Part shown: one piece after another, positions 4,846 through 6,160 of the stretch | Numbering within the stretch: the stretch's first letter is position 1 | How the letters are laid out: every line of letters starts with the position of its first letter | NCBI GenBank assembly: GCA_900553635.1 | Contig: USDU01000159.1 | Location: forward strand, 1 to 6,160 | DNA from: an uncultured Lachnospiraceae bacterium | GTDB lineage: Bacteria > Bacillota_A > Clostridia > Lachnospirales > Lachnospiraceae | Reading direction: 5' to 3' | Length of the DNA: 6,160 nucleotides | The notes under the pieces: model-generated | Databases searched by the model: none | The model's input: only the letters and a program-made list of their open reading frames with translations | Told to the model about the DNA's origin: nothing | Translations under genes and position numbers: made by a program

Positions 4846-6160
4846 TGGGACTTTTTGTTACCTGCCAGTTCTTTCATTTCGGAGGCATTTTGGAAAACAG
4901 CGTCTGTAATCTCCGCGCCGCCCAGAATACGGGCCAGCTCTTCGACACTTTCTGACTCAGTCAGACGACGGATCTCGGTCCGTGTGCCGCCGTCCGCTAC
5001 CTGTTTTTCGATACGGAAATGAGTGTCCGCCATGGCCGCGATCTGAGCCAGATGGGTGATGCAGATGACCTGTCTGCTCCTGCCAATCAGCATCATTTTC
5101 TCCGATACTTTCTGAGCGGTACGGCCACTGATTCCCACATCGATTTCGTCGAAAATCACAGTTTCAATCTGATCCTTATCAGCCAGTACAGTCTTAATCG
5201 CCAGCATGATACGGGACAGTTCACCGCCGGAAGCTATCTTTGCCAACGGCCTTAAGGATTCACCCGGATTCGTGGAAATTACAAATTCCGCGTCGTCAAA
5301 GCCGCCCGACGTATAACCGGAAATGCGGTCAAACTCCAGTTCGAACTCCACATCCAGGAAGTTCAGGTCAATCAAATGCCCCCGAATCTTTGCGCAGAGC
5401 ACTTCGGCATAGCGTTTCCGGATGACGCTCGCCTCCTCACAGAGACCCTCCAGCTCCCGCTCTTTTTCCGCAGTCTGCTTTTCCAGACGCGCCAGATAGG
5501 CGTCGTAGTCCTGCAGGGCCGCCAGGCGCTCCTGCTGCTTCTGACCGTATTCCAGTACCGCTTCCAGCGTTTTGCCATACTTGGATTTCAGATGGTTTAG
5601 CTGATTCAGGCGCTCTTCCACCTGCTCAAATTCTTCCCCTGCAAATTCCAGAGAGGATACGTAATCAGAAAGCTCCCGGTTGAAATCATTTAACAGGCTG
5701 TCGATGTCTGAAAGCTGACCGGTCAGATCCCTCAGGTCTTCATCCAGGCTCTGGACGCCCTGCAGTTCCCGGAGCGCCCGGCCAATAGCCGTTCCGGCGC
5801 CTTCCGCTTCCTCGTAACCGGTCAGTCCGTAGGCGGTTCCAGCCGCCTCCATCAGCCGCTTCGCGCCGGTCATTTTCCGGTATCTCTGCTCCAGCTCCTC
5901 ATCCTCGCCGATGCTCAGACCTGCGTCCTCAATCTCCTTTGTTTCAAATTCCAGAAGAGACAGCTCCCGCATGCGGCTCTCCTCGTCCATCCGGGCGTTT
6001 TTCTGTTCTTCTGTAAGTTTTTTCCATTCCGTGTAAGCCGCCGCCAGCTTTTCCTTTATGGGCTGCAGTTCTTCTTTGGCATATTCATCCAGAATCTCCA
6101 GATGCTTTTTCTTCTGCAGTAAGGACTGGTGTTCGTGCTGGCCGTGTACGTCGATAAGAA
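4836..6160 (-). CDS. recN: DNA repair protein RecN, C-terminal four fifths (5' end outside window)
   Basis: RecN is an SMC-like ATPase recruited early to double-strand breaks, helping to bridge ends for RecA-dependent repair. The frame is open to the right edge: before the internal ATG at 5990 it reads LIDVHGQHEHQSLL, the conserved RecN Q-loop region, so 5990 is not the start. About 440 residues are visible of a usual 550-560. The missing part holds the start and Walker A. The middle is a Glu/Leu/Lys-rich coiled coil, split by a Gly-containing stretch as is typical. The ATPase head at the C-terminus shows the ABC signature SGGELSR (5231-5211), Walker B VIFDEID, D-loop GISGRTA and H-loop ITHLAQIA. 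It ends at a TAA directly before a strong terminator, and no defect is visible. The recN-spoIVB-spo0A order matches Bacillus. Confidence 0.96.
   Translation of the reverse strand, partial: LIDVHGQHEHQSLLQKKKHLEILDEYAKEELQPIKEKLAAAYTEWKKLTEEQKNARMDEESRMRELSLLEFETKEIEDAGLSIGEDEELEQRYRKMTGAKRLMEAAGTAYGLTGYEEAEGAGTAIGRALRELQGVQSLDEDLRDLTGQLSDIDSLLNDFNRELSDYVSSLEFAGEEFEQVEERLNQLNHLKSKYGKTLEAVLEYGQKQQERLAALQDYDAYLARLEKQTAEKERELEGLCEEASVIRKRYAEVLCAKIRGHLIDLNFLDVEFELEFDRISGYTSGGFDDAEFVISTNPGESLRPLAKIASGGELSRIMLAIKTVLADKDQIETVIFDEIDVGISGRTAQKVSEKMMLIGRSRQVICITHLAQIAAMADTHFRIEKQVADGGTRTEIRRLTESESVEELARILGGAEITDAVFQNASEMKELAGNKKSQTR

Noticed and set aside
4941..4947. Perfect Spo0A box TGTCGAA (minus strand) inside recN
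   Set aside because: It is within coding sequence, far from any promoter. About 0.75 chance matches to a 7-mer are expected in this window, so it serves as a background example.
3993..4955. Plus-strand open frame (320 codons) across spoIVB, the terminator and the recN end
   Set aside because: It runs through a strong terminator hairpin and two real genes in antisense, and the translation has no recognisable domain.
5988..5990. ATG at 5990 as the recN start
   Set aside because: The frame stays open and clearly RecN-like (HGQHEHQSLL) to the window edge, so this is an internal Met.

Overview
The window suggests a spore-forming Clostridia genome, most likely Lachnospiraceae (inferred from protein style and mid-range GC, not from a search). 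Every supported gene lies on the minus strand. In transcription order, right to left, they are recN (5' end outside the window), spoIVB, spo0A, glgA and rpsB. The block recN-spoIVB-spo0A is the classical sporulation neighbourhood known from Bacillus and many Clostridia. Here it is followed by an isolated glycogen synthase gene and then by ribosomal protein S2, which normally heads an rpsB-tsf operon; tsf is not in the window.

Layout. 4836-6160: RecN, the SMC-like DNA-repair ATPase, missing roughly its first fifth. 4782-4817: a strong 13-bp hairpin terminator closes recN; a sporulation-type -10 (CATACTA) sits at its upstream edge and probably drives spoIVB. 3531-4748: SpoIVB, the S55 serine peptidase that signals from forespore to mother cell. 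3395-3530: intergenic region with a sigma-A-type promoter for spo0A, preceded by three CTGTC elements at exact 10-bp spacing, the outermost being a perfect Spo0A box. 2591-3394: Spo0A, the master sporulation regulator. 2498-2590: a short gap with a glgA promoter whose 17-bp spacer is a near-perfect palindrome. 1055-2497: GlgA with a GTG start. 862-1054: the glgA terminator, with the rpsB promoter built into it, then a leader of about 110 nt with pairing segments. 127-861: S2. 1-126: non-coding, hairpin-rich, repeat-like DNA.

How they fit together. RecN acts in double-strand-break repair. SpoIVB and Spo0A act late and early in sporulation. GlgA builds the storage polyglucan (granulose) that sporulating clostridia accumulate, in some species under Spo0A control, so its position directly after spo0A is suggestive. 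I see no terminator between spoIVB and spo0A, or between spo0A and glgA, so read-through is possible. No mobile element, tRNA, rRNA or CRISPR was found. I did not find a new multi-gene system; the interest lies in the compact control regions between the genes.
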